A stretch of 64,000 nucleotides of DNA from Candidatus Sodalis endolongispinus (GTDB lineage: Bacteria; Pseudomonadota; Gammaproteobacteria; Enterobacterales; Enterobacteriaceae), in contig NZ_JAFJYC010000001.1 of NCBI RefSeq assembly GCF_018777395.1, forward strand, positions 1,116,001-1,180,000, given 5' to 3'. The position numbers were made by a program, and so were the translations under genes. The stretch's first letter is position 1. Every line of letters starts with the position of its first letter. Under the pieces are notes generated by a model that had not been told where the DNA came from, did not search any database, and was given only the letters and a program-made list of their open reading frames with translations. Shown here one piece after another: positions 9,859-19,964 of the stretch.

Positions 9859-11139
9859 TCAGCGGAAATCCACGCTCTCCGGCTGCGCTAAATACAGCCG
9901 TGATGGCGACGACGGGGTTTCCGCGATCACCTGTCCGTGACGAATAACATAACGCGGCGGCGTCTGACGTCTTATTGCGTCGAAACCATTTTCCGCCGGC
10001 AGGATCAGTAAATTGGCCCGATAGCCGCATTTGATGCCGTAATCGCTCAAATTAAGCGTTCGCGCGCTATTGGTAGTAATCAAATTTAACCCTTTATTAA
10101 TCTGCTCATACCCCATCAGCTGGCATACGTGCAGGCCCATATGCAGCACCTGCAACATATTGCCGGTGCCGAGAGGGTACCAGGGATCAAACACATCATC
10201 ATGGCCGAAGCAAACATTTATCCCTTGCGCCAACATTTCTTTCACCCGGGTGACGCCGCGGCGCTTGGGATAATCATCAAAACGGCCCTGCAGATGAATA
10301 TTCACCAGCGGATTGGCGACGAAATTGATGCCTGACAGTTTCAGCAGGCGGAACAGCCGCGCGGTGTAAGCGCCATTATAGGAATGCATGGCGGTGGTAT
10401 GACTGGCGGTGACCCTGCCGCCCAGCCGGGCCTCCAGCGCCAGCGTCGCCACGGTTTCCACAAAGCGCGATTGTTCGTCATCTATCTCGTCGCAATGAAC
10501 GTCCACCAGCTTGTCGTACTTTTGCGCCAGTGCAAAGGCTTTATGCAACGACGCGATGCCATACTCGCGGGTAAATTCATAATGAGGAATGGCGCCGACC
10601 ACATCGGCACCCAACCGCAACGCTTCCTCTAACAAGACTTCGCCGTCCGGAAAAGACAGGCTCCCTTCCTGAGGAAACGCCACCAGTTGCAAATCAACCC
10701 ACGGCGCCGCTTCCTGCTTGACCTCCAGCAGCGCTTTCAACGCCGTCAGCGAGGGATCGGAGACATCCACGTGGCTGCGTACATGCTGAATACCGTTGGC
10801 GATCTGCCATTTCAGCGTCTGCCCGGCGCGGGTTTTGACGTCTTCATGGGTCAGGGTCGCTTTGCGCTCGGCCCAACGGGCAATGCACTCAAACAGCGTA
10901 CCGGACTCGTTCCAGCGCGGGTCACCGGCGGTCTGTGTGGTATCCAGATGGATATGGGGTTCGACAAACGGTGGAATTGCCAATCCGCCCTCGGCATTAA
11001 GGACGCCTTCGCCGTCCTGCTGACCCTGATTTTGCGGCGCCAGACGGCGGATGATTCCCTGCTCGAGGGTGATTTGCCATAAACCTTCACGCCAAGGCAG
11101 CCGGACGTGACTGATAGTATGCAGCAGGGGGTTAGGCAC
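9859..11139 (-). CDS. codA: CodA, cytosine deaminase
   Basis: Hydrolyses cytosine to uracil and ammonia for pyrimidine salvage. The frame is intact, 426 residues against 427 in E. coli. Metal-binding and catalytic motifs of the amidohydrolase fold are visible: [13 protein letters not shown] (residues about 60-72), [15 protein letters not shown] (about 212-226), ASHTTAMHS and [11 protein letters not shown] (about 310-320). The start is a GTG at 11139 ([16 protein letters not shown]). The partner permease CodB is absent, so cytosine uptake would need another route or the enzyme works on internally released cytosine. Confidence 0.96.
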   Translation of the reverse strand: MPNPLLHTISHVRLPWREGLWQITLEQGIIRRLAPQNQGQQDGEGVLNAEGGLAIPPFVEPHIHLDTTQTAGDPRWNESGTLFECIARWAERKATLTHEDVKTRAGQTLKWQIANGIQHVRSHVDVSDPSLTALKALLEVKQEAAPWVDLQLVAFPQEGSLSFPDGEVLLEEALRLGADVVGAIPHYEFTREYGIASLHKAFALAQKYDKLVDVHCDEIDDEQSRFVETVATLALEARLGGRVTASHTTAMHSYNGAYTARLFRLLKLSGINFVANPLVNIHLQGRFDDYPKRRGVTRVKEMLAQGINVCFGHDDVFDPWYPLGTGNMLQVLHMGLHVCQLMGYEQINKGLNLITTNSARTLNLSDYGIKCGYRANLLILPAENGFDAIRRQTPPRYVIRHGQVIAETPSSPSRLYLAQPESVDFR

Positions 11140-11256
11140 GGATTACCTCGCTTTTATCAGGGGCCTGCATGATAAATAGCGTAACTGCGGCAGAATAACA
11201 ACCGCATATAATTCATTACCTTTGCCGGGTGACACGGAAAAAGCGTAGTGACGCGC

Positions 11257-11295
11257 CGCGCGGCCCGGCACTAGCGGGGTAAGGCCGGGCGCGCG
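11257..11295 (-). terminator. Strong GC hairpin downstream of trpS
   Basis: Left arm CGCGCGGCCCGGC (11257-11269) pairs with GCCGGGCGCGCG (11284-11295) with one bulged base and a 14-base loop. It lies 15 bases past the trpS stop. No T tract follows, so it may be a stability or Rho-related element instead of a classic terminator. Confidence 0.45.
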
Positions 11296-11309
11296 TGGGG
11301 TGTGATTCC

Positions 11310-12314
11310 TCAGGGTTTGGCGACGAAGCCAACAGCTTCATAAACCTTGGCCAAGGTCACGCTGGCTCGAGCGCGGGCTTTTTCCGCCCCGTCGTGCAGC
11401 ACTTGATTCAAATAGGCTTCGTCGGCACGCAGTGCGTGGTAGCGAGCCTGTAACGCGGTCAGCATTTCCGACACCGCATCGGCGACGGCAGATTTCAGAT
11501 GGCCGTACATTTTACCGGCGAATGCCTGTTCCAGCTCCTCCACCGGCGTACCGGTCACGCCGGACAAAATATCCATCAAGTTGGAGACGCCGGGTTTCGC
11601 CACGGGATCGTAACGCACCACCGGCGGTTCGTCGGAGTCGGTTACCGCGCGTTTGAGCTTCTTAACCACGGATTTTGGATCTTCTAGCAATGTGATGACG
11701 TTATTACGGTTGTCATCGGATTTCGACATCTTTTTTGTCGGATCCAGCAACGACATCACGCGCGCGCCGGATTTGGGGATAAACGGCTCAGGAACGGTGA
11801 AAATATCGCCATACAGCGCATTAAACCGTTTGGCGATATCGCGGCTGAGCTCCAAATGCTGCTTCTGATCTTCCCCAACCGGCACCTGATTGGTCTGGTA
11901 GAGCAGAATATCCGCCGCCATCAGCACCGGATAATCAAACAGCCCGGCGTTGATGTTTTCGGCGTAACGGGCCGATTTATCCTTGAACTGAGTCATCCGG
12001 CTCAGTTCGCCGAAATAGGTGTAGCAGTTCAACAGCCAGCCCAGTTGGCTATGCTCCGGCACGTGCGACTGAATAAAAACCGTACTTCTGGCGGGATCGA
12101 TACCGCAGGCTAGATACAGCGCCAGAACGTCCAATGTCGCCTTGCGCAGCTGCCGGGCATCTTGTCGGGCGGTGATGGCATGCAGGTCGACGATGCAATA
12201 AATACAGTCATACTCATCCTGCATACTGACCCACTGACGCAGCGCACCAATATAGTTGCCAATGGTCAGTTCCCCCGACGGCTGCGCACCGCTGAATACG
12301 ATGGGCTTACTCAT
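11310..12314 (-). CDS. trpS: TrpS, tryptophanyl-tRNA synthetase
   Basis: Charges tRNA-Trp. The frame is intact at 334 residues, the exact E. coli length. Class I signatures are visible: the HIGH-equivalent in [20 protein letters not shown] near the N-terminus and KMSKS in [15 protein letters not shown]. It is the last gene of the damX-dam-rpe-gph-trpS transcription unit; its ATG overlaps the gph TGA (ATGA), which implies translational coupling to gph, now a pseudogene. Confidence 0.97.
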   Translation of the reverse strand: MSKPIVFSGAQPSGELTIGNYIGALRQWVSMQDEYDCIYCIVDLHAITARQDARQLRKATLDVLALYLACGIDPARSTVFIQSHVPEHSQLGWLLNCYTYFGELSRMTQFKDKSARYAENINAGLFDYPVLMAADILLYQTNQVPVGEDQKQHLELSRDIAKRFNALYGDIFTVPEPFIPKSGARVMSLLDPTKKMSKSDDNRNNVITLLEDPKSVVKKLKRAVTDSDEPPVVRYDPVAKPGVSNLMDILSGVTGTPVEELEQAFAGKMYGHLKSAVADAVSEMLTALQARYHALRADEAYLNQVLHDGAEKARARASVTLAKVYEAVGFVAKP

Positions 12315-13022
12315 TTTAAACGGTCCTGATTAACGAAAGGTGGCAGCCCGAGCACGGGCAAAAGATCGGCAAAACGGTCCAGAACGTAATCCGGATGACT
12401 CAAGGTGATCGCTTCACCGTAGTTATAGCCATAGGTCATGCCGGCGCTTGGGCAGCCAGCGGCCTGGGCCGCAAGTATATCATTGCGTGAATCGCCAACT
12501 AACAGCAGCTCACGGGCATAAAGCCCCAAATGTCCGAGCACCAGATAAAGCGGCGCGGGATGTGGCTTCTTGGCCGTAACATCATCGCCGCCAATGATCA
12601 GGGCAAAATGGCGCTCGATGCCGAGCGAGGCCAGCAGCGGTGCGACAAAGGGCGTGGGCTTATTGGTCACCACCGCCATCGGCAGCCATTGAAGCGAAAG
12701 TTGCGCCAGCGTATCCGCGACCTCGGGAAACAACGAACTGCCCGCCGCCACCGTCGCGGCATAGTGTTCATCGAAGCGCAGACGGGTGGCACGCTGCAAC
12801 GCGGCATCCGGCTCGGCATCGGTAGCCCAGCGCAGCGCGCGCGCCACCAGTACGTCGGCGCCGTTGCCGATCCAAGTGGCGGGCGATGCGCGCCAGACCG
12901 GCCTGGGGCAGCCCCTGCTCTGACAGCGTCCGATCAAGCGCGGCGGTTAAGCCGGGGGCGCTGTCGGTCAAGGTGCCGTCAAGATCAAATGCGATACCGC
13001 GGATAGGCTGTTCTTCACGCAT
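12311..13022 (-). pseudogene. gph: Broken gph, phosphoglycolate phosphatase
   Basis: A HAD hydrolase that removes phosphoglycolate formed in DNA repair. The ATG at 13022 begins [20 protein letters not shown] with the nucleophile motif DLDGTLTDS. After about residue 48 the frame is lost; homology resumes one frame over as [20 protein letters not shown] and runs intact to the end (VTNKPTPFVAPLL, VGDSRNDILAAQAAG). Removing one T from the CACTTGG at about 12876 would restore HWIGNGAD, so a one-base insertion is likely. The gene overlaps rpe at its start and trpS at its end; the second frame keeps ribosomes terminating next to the trpS start only if they enter that frame. Confidence 0.9.
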
Positions 13023-13695
13023 TCCCCGCTGCTCCCGCCAATGCCTGACGCATGGCGTCGATAACGGTTCGGTAATCCGGCTGGCTGAATATAGCTGAGC
13101 CGGCGACGAACATATCGGCGCCCGCGGCGGCGATAGCGCCAATGTTGTCAACTTTGACGCCGCCGTCCACCTCAAGCCGGATATCCCTGCCGCTGCGATC
13201 GATAATCTGGCGCGCCTGGCGCAATTTATCCAGGGTCGAGGGCAGGAAAGACTGGCCGCCAAAACCGGGGTTGACCGACATTAGCAAAATGACATCAAGT
13301 TTATCCAGCACATACTCAAGGCAGCTCAGCGGCGTGGCGGGGTTGAAGACCAGCCCGGCTTTGAAGCCGTGCTCTTTGATGAGCTGAAGTGAGCGGTCAA
13401 CATGCTCTGACGCCTGCGGATGGAAGGTAATGTAACTGGCACCAGCGGCGGCAAAATCCGGGATCAGGCGATCGACCGGTTTGACCATCAAATGCACGTC
13501 AATGGGGGCGGTAATGCCATAGTTGCGCAGCGCTTTAAGCACCATCGGCCCCATGGTGAGATTAGGGACATAATGATTATCCATCACATCAAAATGCACT
13601 ACGTCCGCCCCGGCGGCTAGCACCCGGGCGGTATCTTCACCCAGGCGGGCAAAATCCGCGGAAAGGATGGAAGGGGCGATTAGAAAGTTTTTCAT
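13015..13695 (-). CDS. rpe: Rpe, ribulose-phosphate 3-epimerase
   Basis: Pentose phosphate pathway enzyme interconverting ribulose-5-P and xylulose-5-P. Intact at 226 residues (225 in E. coli). The TIM-barrel motifs [53 protein letters not shown] and [10 protein letters not shown] are all present with the metal-binding His and Asp residues. The stop overlaps the gph start. Confidence 0.97.
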   Translation of the reverse strand: MKNFLIAPSILSADFARLGEDTARVLAAGADVVHFDVMDNHYVPNLTMGPMVLKALRNYGITAPIDVHLMVKPVDRLIPDFAAAGASYITFHPQASEHVDRSLQLIKEHGFKAGLVFNPATPLSCLEYVLDKLDVILLMSVNPGFGGQSFLPSTLDKLRQARQIIDRSGRDIRLEVDGGVKVDNIGAIAAAGADMFVAGSAIFSQPDYRTVIDAMRQALAGAAGNA

Positions 13696-13741
13696 CCGGT
13701 CTCCCGTCAGTTACGGTCAGTCTGCTGCGGGACGGCCCCGC

Positions 13742-14554
13742 TCAGAGATATAACGCCAGCAGCTCACTTACGCTGCTGCGCCCGAAGATATTGCTACTGA
13801 TGGTGCGGCGTGTCGTGACATGATGCAGCACCGCATCACCATACCATTGCCGGGTTAGCGCGGTATCGTGATTGGAAATCAGCACCGGTACCCGGATTTC
13901 GCGAGCCAGCTGGCTTGCGAGGCGCGCCAGATTCTGCTGTTCGGTCAGACTAAAGCTGTTGGTATGGTATGCCGTAAAATTTGCGGTGGTCGAAAGCGGC
14001 ACATAGGGCGGATCACAATATACCACCGAACCCGCTACGGCGCGGGATAGCGTTTGTTGGTAGTGCTCGCAGACAAACACCGCCCGGCTGGCCTTCTCGG
14101 CAAACCGGTAAAGTTCCAACTCTGGAAAATACGGCTTTTTATAGCGGCCGAAAGGAACGTTGAACTCACCGATCAGGTTATATCGGCACAGGCCGTTGTA
14201 GCAATGCCGGTTGAGATAAAGAAACAGTACCGCGCGCCGATGGGCGTCCGTGCAGAGATTAAATTCGCTGCGCAGCAGGTAATACATCTCAGAGATGTTG
14301 GCGTCAGCGGCAAATAATGCCCGGGCGTCGCGGATAAAATCGTTCGGGCGCTCTTTAACGATATTGAACAGATTGATGAGATCACTGTTGATATCAGCGA
14401 GGATGTATCGATCGTAATCGGTATTGAGAAACACCGAACCGGCGCCGACAAAAGGCTCTATCAAACAATCACCCGCCGGCAGGTGACGGCGAATAACCTC
14501 TATTAGCGGATACTTGCCGCCGGCCCATTTTAAAAACGCGCGGTTCTTCTTCAT
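13742..14554 (-). CDS. dam: Dam, DNA adenine methyltransferase (GATC)
   Basis: N6-methylates adenine in GATC, used for mismatch repair strand choice and replication timing. Intact at 270 residues (278 in E. coli). The AdoMet-binding motif EPFVGAGSVF and catalytic VVYCDPPYVPLS (DPPY) are present, as is the N-terminal FLKWAGGKYPL. It lies between damX and rpe as in E. coli. Confidence 0.97.
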   Translation of the reverse strand: MKKNRAFLKWAGGKYPLIEVIRRHLPAGDCLIEPFVGAGSVFLNTDYDRYILADINSDLINLFNIVKERPNDFIRDARALFAADANISEMYYLLRSEFNLCTDAHRRAVLFLYLNRHCYNGLCRYNLIGEFNVPFGRYKKPYFPELELYRFAEKASRAVFVCEHYQQTLSRAVAGSVVYCDPPYVPLSTTANFTAYHTNSFSLTEQQNLARLASQLAREIRVPVLISNHDTALTRQWYGDAVLHHVTTRRTISSNIFGRSSVSELLALYL

Positions 14555-14641
14555 GCCTTCGCTACTTACTCACACTCTTCAGAGCCGCGTATTGTACCCT
14601 GTTTACCATAGCGCTACAGCGCTATCTTCAGGAACGCTTAA

Positions 14642-15685
14642 TTAATTCTGGCCCTTTTTAACCTGACCGATTTGCCGCGCCCAGGGTTTTTTGGCCTGCA
14701 CATCGGCAGGCAATTGCGCCACCGCGTTTTTCGCCTGCGACAGCGTAGGATAAACCCCATCCACCAGCACGTACCAGGGCTTGCCGTCACGACGGGTCTG
14801 ATAAACCCAGTAGTGGCTCAGTTGTTGTTGGCGCGCATAGGCGTTAAGCGCCGCCGGCTGCGAAGCGCTGCTTAACTGCAGCGTGTAATAACCGGCGGGC
14901 GCAGATTGAATCGAACCCGCGACGCCCCCACTGGACGCTGACGAAGCGGACGGCGCGGCGGCGCGAGAGTTTGCTGCCGCTTTCGGCGCGCTGGCGGTCT
15001 GGCGGCCGGCGCTGGGCACCATCGGCGTTTGTTTCGGCTCACGGCGGGCGGCGGCGGGCGCCTTCACCGGCGCGGTCGACGTCGCTTTATGTTGCGCGCC
15101 GCCGCGGCTGCCCGGCGTCAGGGTGGCTGCTGCGGTGGGCAGGGTCGAAACCGGTCCCTGACCGTTCATTTGTGCGGCCACGCCGTTAACCAGGCCCTCT
15201 TGTTGCGACAAGGCATCGGCCATGTTGCCCGGTAATTCCACGCGTTGCTGCCCGCTCGGCGTGGTCACCGGCGCAGCTTGCGTCGGCGTGGAGGCAATCT
15301 GCGGCGCGTTCAGCTCTTACGGGGCGGACGTGCCGTTACTGCCGTTTACCGCCGGCGGCGCGCCGTTTTGTGTATTGTTTGCCGCCGGCGCAGCAGCGCC
15401 AGGCGAAGACGGACCTGCGTCAGCGCCGGAAGTCGAGCCGGAGAGATCGATATTACGCTGACCGTTATTGTCCGCTCCCTGGCGGTATGAATCGGTGCGG
15501 GGCGGGGATTTCAGCGCTGAACCAATGCTTATTACCAGCAACAACAGCACTAAAATGCCAATACCTATCATCAAATGCTGTCTGTATACCGGCACCTTCG
15601 GCACGGTAGGACCTTTCCGCTGGCGGTGGGGACGGCGATCGCTGCTATCGGGTCTCAGTTCGTCTTCCGACTTGAACTCATCCAT
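14642..15685 (-). pseudogene. damX: damX, SPOR-domain cell-division protein, split by one nonsense codon
   Basis: DamX is an inner-membrane septal protein with a cytoplasmic N-terminus, one helix and a periplasmic peptidoglycan-binding SPOR domain. Here the ATG at 15685 (MDEFKSEDELRPDSSDRR) leads to a membrane helix (MIGIGILVLLLLVISIGSAL). Codon 123 (15317-15319) is TAA. The same frame continues undisturbed through the Ala/Pro-rich linker to the SPOR domain (YYTLQLSSASQPAALNAYAR ... WYVLVDGVYPTLSQAKNAVA) and a stop at 14642. Total length would be 347 residues, shorter than 428 in E. coli because of a short cytoplasmic part. A truncated product would keep the anchor but lose SPOR. Confidence 0.88.
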
Positions 15686-15789
15686 ATAAAACTCTCCGAC
15701 TGAGAGGGGCTTTTCCAGCGCCGGAGCGCGGGAAGGGTTTATCACAATAAACCGGCTCGCCGACGCGCCCAGGCGCGCGGCCGGCCGGC

Positions 15790-16875
15790 TTAGGCCTGGC
15801 AATCATTAATAGATGCCACCACCATATCATCAGCCACGCCGGTGCGCACTTGTGCATTGCCCAGCGTCACCGGCAGCACCAAACGCAGCCGGCCGGCGAT
15901 GACTTTTTTATCGCGCATCATATGCGGCAGGTAATCCTCCGGCGCCATTTCCGCCGGGCCGCTCACCGGCAGTCAGTCCCGCTGCAGCAGCGCACTGACC
16001 CGTTGGGCATCGACATCACTGAATTGACCGAGCCGACGCGCGGTGCGCACTGCCATCATCATGCCGGCGTGCACGGCTTCGCCATGCAGCCAGTTGCCAT
16101 AGCCCATATGGGTTTCGATGGCATGGCCGTAAGTGTGACCGAGATTCAGCAGCGCACGCTGGCCCTGCTCGCGTTCATCGGCGGCCACCACGTCCGCTTT
16201 CAGCTCGCAGCAGCGACGAATGCAATAGGACAGCGCCTGCGGCTCCAGCGCCAGAAGCGCTTCAAGATTGTCCTCAAGCCAGGCGAAAAACGCCGCATCA
16301 AGAATGATAACGTACTTGATGACTTCCGCCAGGCCCGAGGAGAGTTCCCGCCGCGGCAGCGTGTTGAGGCAGTCTAAATCTATGACCACCGATGCGGGTT
16401 GATAAAAGGCGTCAATCATGTTCTTGCCGAGAGGGTGATTGACCGCGGTTTTACCGCCCACCGACGAGTCGACCTGTGAGAGTAACGTGGTGGGTACCTG
16501 GATAAAACGCACGCCGCGCTGATAACTGGCGGCGGCGAAGCCGGCCAGATCGCCGATGACGCCGCCACCGAGCGCGACAATGCTAGTATCGCGACCGTGG
16601 GGTTTGGCCAGCAGCGCAGTGAAAAACTGATCCAGCACCATCAACGATTTGTTCTGTTCACCGTCGGGCAAAACGACCCGATCGACCTTGACGCCGGCCT
16701 GGGTCAGCCGCTGGCACAGAGGTTCCAGATACAAAGGCGCGAGGCGGTCGTTGGTAACCAGCATGGCGCTATCGCCGCGCGTCAACGGCCAGAAAGACGC
16801 CGGATCGTTGAATAATCCGGCGGCAATGGTAATCGGGTAGCTGCGCTCCCCTAATGTAACGGTAATCCTCTCCAT
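15790..16875 (-). pseudogene. aroB: aroB, 3-dehydroquinate synthase, with a late nonsense codon
   Basis: AroB makes 3-dehydroquinate, the second step to chorismate. ATG 16875 ([20 protein letters not shown]) leads through the NAD-binding [14 protein letters not shown], the [17 protein letters not shown] block and the metal-binding [17 protein letters not shown]. Codon 301 (15973-15975) is TGA where E. coli has glycine (GGA to TGA is one change). Beyond it the same frame is intact for 60 codons ([34 protein letters not shown]) to TAA at 15790, giving the normal 361 residues. The missing tail includes conserved DKK of the C-terminal helical domain, so the truncated enzyme is probably inactive; a recent mutation or read-through are alternatives. 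Confidence 0.88.
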
Positions 16876-16915
16876 GGTACGCTCAATGACCTTTTCTGCA
16901 TCTCGTTAATTCAGA

Positions 16916-17437
16916 TTAGCTGCTTTCCAGCATATTGATAATTTGGTTAGCAACAACCTTGGCGCTTTGTTCGTCGGTACGGATAGTCACGTCCGCTATT
17001 TCTTCATACAGCGGGTTACGCTCGCGAGCCAGAGCTTCAAGAACCTCGCGCGGCGGAGCTTCGACTTGCAACAGCGGGCGTTTCTTATCACGCTGCGTAC
17101 GTGCGAGCTGTTTTTCAATGGTGGTTTCGAGATAAACAACCACACCGCGGGCGGAAAGGCGGTTGCGTGTTTCGCGCGATTTCACGGAGCCACCGCCGGT
17201 AGCCAGCACAATCCCCTGCTTTTCGGTCAGTTCGTTGATGACTTTTTCTTCTCGATCGCGGAAGCCGTCTTCGCCTTCCACGTCAAATACCCAGCCTACA
17301 TCAGCCCCGGTGCGTCGCTCAATCTCTTGATCAGAATCGAAAAACTCCATATTAAGTTGTTGAGCCAACTGACGACCAATAGTGCTTTTGCCGGCACCCA
17401 TAGGCCCAACCAGAAAGATATTGCGTTTCTCTGCCAT
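16916..17437 (-). CDS. aroK: AroK, shikimate kinase I
   Basis: Phosphorylates shikimate in the chorismate pathway. Intact, 173 residues as in E. coli. The P-loop [15 protein letters not shown], the shikimate-binding [11 protein letters not shown] and [14 protein letters not shown] are complete. First gene of the aroK-aroB-damX-dam-rpe-gph-trpS series, with hofQ upstream. Confidence 0.97.
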   Translation of the reverse strand: MAEKRNIFLVGPMGAGKSTIGRQLAQQLNMEFFDSDQEIERRTGADVGWVFDVEGEDGFRDREEKVINELTEKQGIVLATGGGSVKSRETRNRLSARGVVVYLETTIEKQLARTQRDKKRPLLQVEAPPREVLEALARERNPLYEEIADVTIRTDEQSAKVVANQIINMLESS

Positions 17438-17771
17438 GTTTTTCGGTATTACTAAGATTATTCGTTAATGACAACCCGCCCCGCCAATCAAATTAGCGGC
17501 GGGACCTAAACTGAAACCTCATGAGCGTTAGTGCGAGAATCAAGCGAAAATTATCTCAACACTCCGTGTAGTTTGGCAACCGATTAAATCGATGCCCACA
17601 CCGCAAGCAGGATCCCCGGTATCACCACCGGTAGGACGTTTGACGCAACCTCAGCGTTGCTCAATGGGTTACCCTTGTAAGCGAAATCGCCGACAGCGTC
17701 AAATTGATAACGAAAAAAACGCATAAATTGTTGCCGCGTACCCGCTTTTGTCCAATGCAGGGGCCGGTAGT
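17438..17771. other. Gap between hofQ and aroK
   Basis: A 334-base spacer expected to carry the aroK promoter. No promoter, operator or RNA could be pinned down by eye. A short CCCGCC/GGCGGG dyad at about 17476-17502 is the only structure seen. Confidence 0.35.
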
Positions 17772-19331
17772 CTATCCTGATATGCGGGTTGGCGTAATAA
17801 AAATAACTAATTTACGTTGTTTATAATTAGCTCGTTGGCGCTTAAATAACGCCCCTACCAGCGGGATATCGGCCAACAGCGGTACCCGATCATGGCTGCG
17901 CTGCTTTTGATGCTGAAAAATGCCGCCGAGCACAATAGTTTCACCGTCGACAATCGTTACCTGAGTTTTGATCTCTTCCGTATCGATGGTAACGCTTTGA
18001 CTGTCGCCTTGCTTGATGATACTGCCCGGCACATTCTGACTCAGCCGCAAATCCAGTGTGATGCGTCCGTTGCGCAGAATGCGCGGCGTCACCTCCATAC
18101 ACAGCACCGCCTCCTTGAACTGGATAGAAGGGTGCTTGGCGTGGCCGCTGGTCATCGGATAAGGGATTTGCGCCCCCTGCTTGATGCTGGCGGTCTGCTG
18201 ATGGGCGGTATAAAGACGCGGACTCGCCAGAATATCCACTTTATTTTCCTGCTCCAGCGCGGTCAGCTCCAGCTCGAGCATCCGGCCGTTCAGGCGCGCC
18301 AGCGGTAGCCAGATACGTGCCAAATGTCCGCCGACGGGCATTTTAGCGATCGCGCGCGCATCATCTCGCGTGTTTTCCGCCGGATAGCGCCAATTGACCC
18401 CGACTTCGCGCAAGTTTTCCCGGCTGATGGTGACAATATGGGCGGTAATCAACACCTGCTCCAACGGGACATCCCAAACAGCGATCCAATCGTTAACGGC
18501 GGTTAGCGCGGAAGCGGTGTCACGCAGCACCAGCGAATTGGTGCGCTTATCGAGCTGGACGCTTCCCCGGGATGACAGCAGTGAACTGCGCTTGGCGTCA
18601 ATGCTGCGAACCACCTCCGCCGCGTCGGCGTATTGGAGGGTAATCAACCGGTTAACCAGTGGCGCGCCCACCTCCCGCGCTGCCGGCGCCGTGGCCTTTT
18701 CCGGCCCCGGGTCATCCGGTGCTTCCTGCAACGATACCACCAGCGTGCGTCCCTGACGGGTCGGCTGTAGGCCGCCTGCCGTCAGAATCAGTTCCAGCAC
18801 CTGGCGCCAGGGCATCTCGTGCAGCCGCAGCGTAACCTCGCCTTCAACGCCCGGCGTCACCACCAGGTTAAGCCCGCGCAGGGCGGCCAGTGCCTGCAGT
18901 ACCTGTCGCACCGGCGCATCATCAGCGCGCAGCGACAGCGTGCCCGGTGCGGTGCCGCGCCGCAGAGAAAACAGGGAAGACGGCGGCATGTCAGACGACA
19001 AACGGACTTTCGCCATGGCGCTATCCTGTGGGTGGGAGCCGGCGGATGGCGGCCGGAACGGATCTCGCGGCGCCGCACCGCCGTTGCCAGTTGCCGCCGT
19101 GGGCGGATCGTAGGCCGCCGCGAGTAGGTCGTACGCTGCTGCCGCCGACGGATCGTTTGCCGCCACCGCAGGCATTACGTCCGCGGCACTTGCCGGCGCT
19201 GGCTCGTCATGCGCACAGACAACCCGCGCAACCCCTACGGCAGCGAAAATAACAGCCAGAGCAGTGGCCACCGTCCCAGCGCTGGACCTGACCTGGCGTC
19301 GAGCCGTCCGGTCCCCGGTTTCGCGCGGCAT
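17772..19331 (-). CDS. hofQ: HofQ, secretin-family outer-membrane protein
   Basis: Secretin related to PilQ/ComE; in enterobacteria hof genes are tied to use of DNA as a nutrient. Intact at 519 residues, about 100 longer than E. coli HofQ (412). A signal-like N-terminus (TVATALAVIFAAVGVARVVC) is followed by a low-complexity Ala-rich region, then AAPRDPFRPPS, then the STN-like domain (LSLRADDAPVRQVLQALAAL), an N1 domain (LITLQYADAAEVVRSIDAKR) and the secretin core (VTPRILRNGRITLDLRLSQN, LADIPLVGALFKR, LVIFITP). The RDPF-P segment recalls PilP/HofP proteins, whose gene is missing here, so a hofP-hofQ fusion is possible. Seven bases separate it from hofO. Confidence 0.88.
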   Translation of the reverse strand: MPRETGDRTARRQVRSSAGTVATALAVIFAAVGVARVVCAHDEPAPASAADVMPAVAANDPSAAAAYDLLAAAYDPPTAATGNGGAAPRDPFRPPSAGSHPQDSAMAKVRLSSDMPPSSLFSLRRGTAPGTLSLRADDAPVRQVLQALAALRGLNLVVTPGVEGEVTLRLHEMPWRQVLELILTAGGLQPTRQGRTLVVSLQEAPDDPGPEKATAPAAREVGAPLVNRLITLQYADAAEVVRSIDAKRSSLLSSRGSVQLDKRTNSLVLRDTASALTAVNDWIAVWDVPLEQVLITAHIVTISRENLREVGVNWRYPAENTRDDARAIAKMPVGGHLARIWLPLARLNGRMLELELTALEQENKVDILASPRLYTAHQQTASIKQGAQIPYPMTSGHAKHPSIQFKEAVLCMEVTPRILRNGRITLDLRLSQNVPGSIIKQGDSQSVTIDTEEIKTQVTIVDGETIVLGGIFQHQKQRSHDRVPLLADIPLVGALFKRQRANYKQRKLVIFITPTRISG

Positions 19332-19337
19332 ATTCCG

Positions 19338-19964
19338 TCATGCCCCAGCCGGACTCTCCTCATTATCGTCTTCCTTTTCGTTTGCGGGCGTTAATCTGAA
19401 ATCCAGCATCAATCCTTCGGGTGTCGCTTTCAGCGATAGTGCCTGCAGGCCGAGGCAGCCCTGCAGTGCCGTAATAGCGCTAAGTAAACGCTCAAGCCCG
19501 GCATAATCCGTTGTGAGCGCGACCATCCAGCCCCGCTGACGCGTCTCGTCTCCCGCAGGCGTGACCCGCCAGCGCAGCCCGGCGGGAGGGCCGAGCGCCG
19601 GCGGCATGAACAGCGACACAGGATCTTGCGCAAACCGCTGGCAGCGCCACACTCCTGCGTTGTCGCCGGTGGCTGGCGCGGCACCGGCTTTTGCAGCGGC
19701 CGGCGGCGGCCACGCTCCCCCGTGTGATGACCGCGGCCCGGCCCCGGCCTTCTCAGCGTGCAATGGCAGGACGATGTGGCTGTGGCCGCCGTGCGTAGGC
19801 AGCTGGGCGTTGAACACCCGTTGCACCTGCTCAAGGCGCCGCTTTTCCGGCAGCAGGATCCACGCGCCGCCGGCAAACATTAAGGCGACCGTCAGCAGCG
19901 CATAACCCAACAGCCATTTTATGACCGGCCTATCGCGCCATGCTCCCGCCGCCGGCAACGTCAT
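19338..19964 (-). CDS. hofO: HofO-like pilus-assembly protein (PilO position)
   Basis: Assigned by position between hofN and hofQ and by structure: a short cytoplasmic start (MTLPAAGAWRDRPVIKWLLG), one membrane helix (YALLTVALMFAGGAWILLP), a coiled region, and a PilO-like C-terminus. 208 residues against 146 in E. coli; the extra length is an Ala/Gly/Pro-rich middle. Primary-sequence similarity to E. coli HofO is weak. The start overlaps the end of hofN by 35 bases. The frame is open throughout. Confidence 0.6.
   Translation of the reverse strand: MTLPAAGAWRDRPVIKWLLGYALLTVALMFAGGAWILLPEKRRLEQVQRVFNAQLPTHGGHSHIVLPLHAEKAGAGPRSSHGGAWPPPAAAKAGAAPATGDNAGVWRCQRFAQDPVSLFMPPALGPPAGLRWRVTPAGDETRQRGWMVALTTDYAGLERLLSAITALQGCLGLQALSLKATPEGLMLDFRLTPANEKEDDNEESPAGA

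Noticed and set aside
14642-15461. Long plus-strand frames opposite damX
   Set aside because: They are shadows of the Ala/Pro-rich DamX linker; codon content follows the complementary gene and no known domain appears.
18819-19394. Plus-strand frames opposite the hofQ N-terminus
   Set aside because: High GC produces open antisense frames; no similarity or initiation signals.
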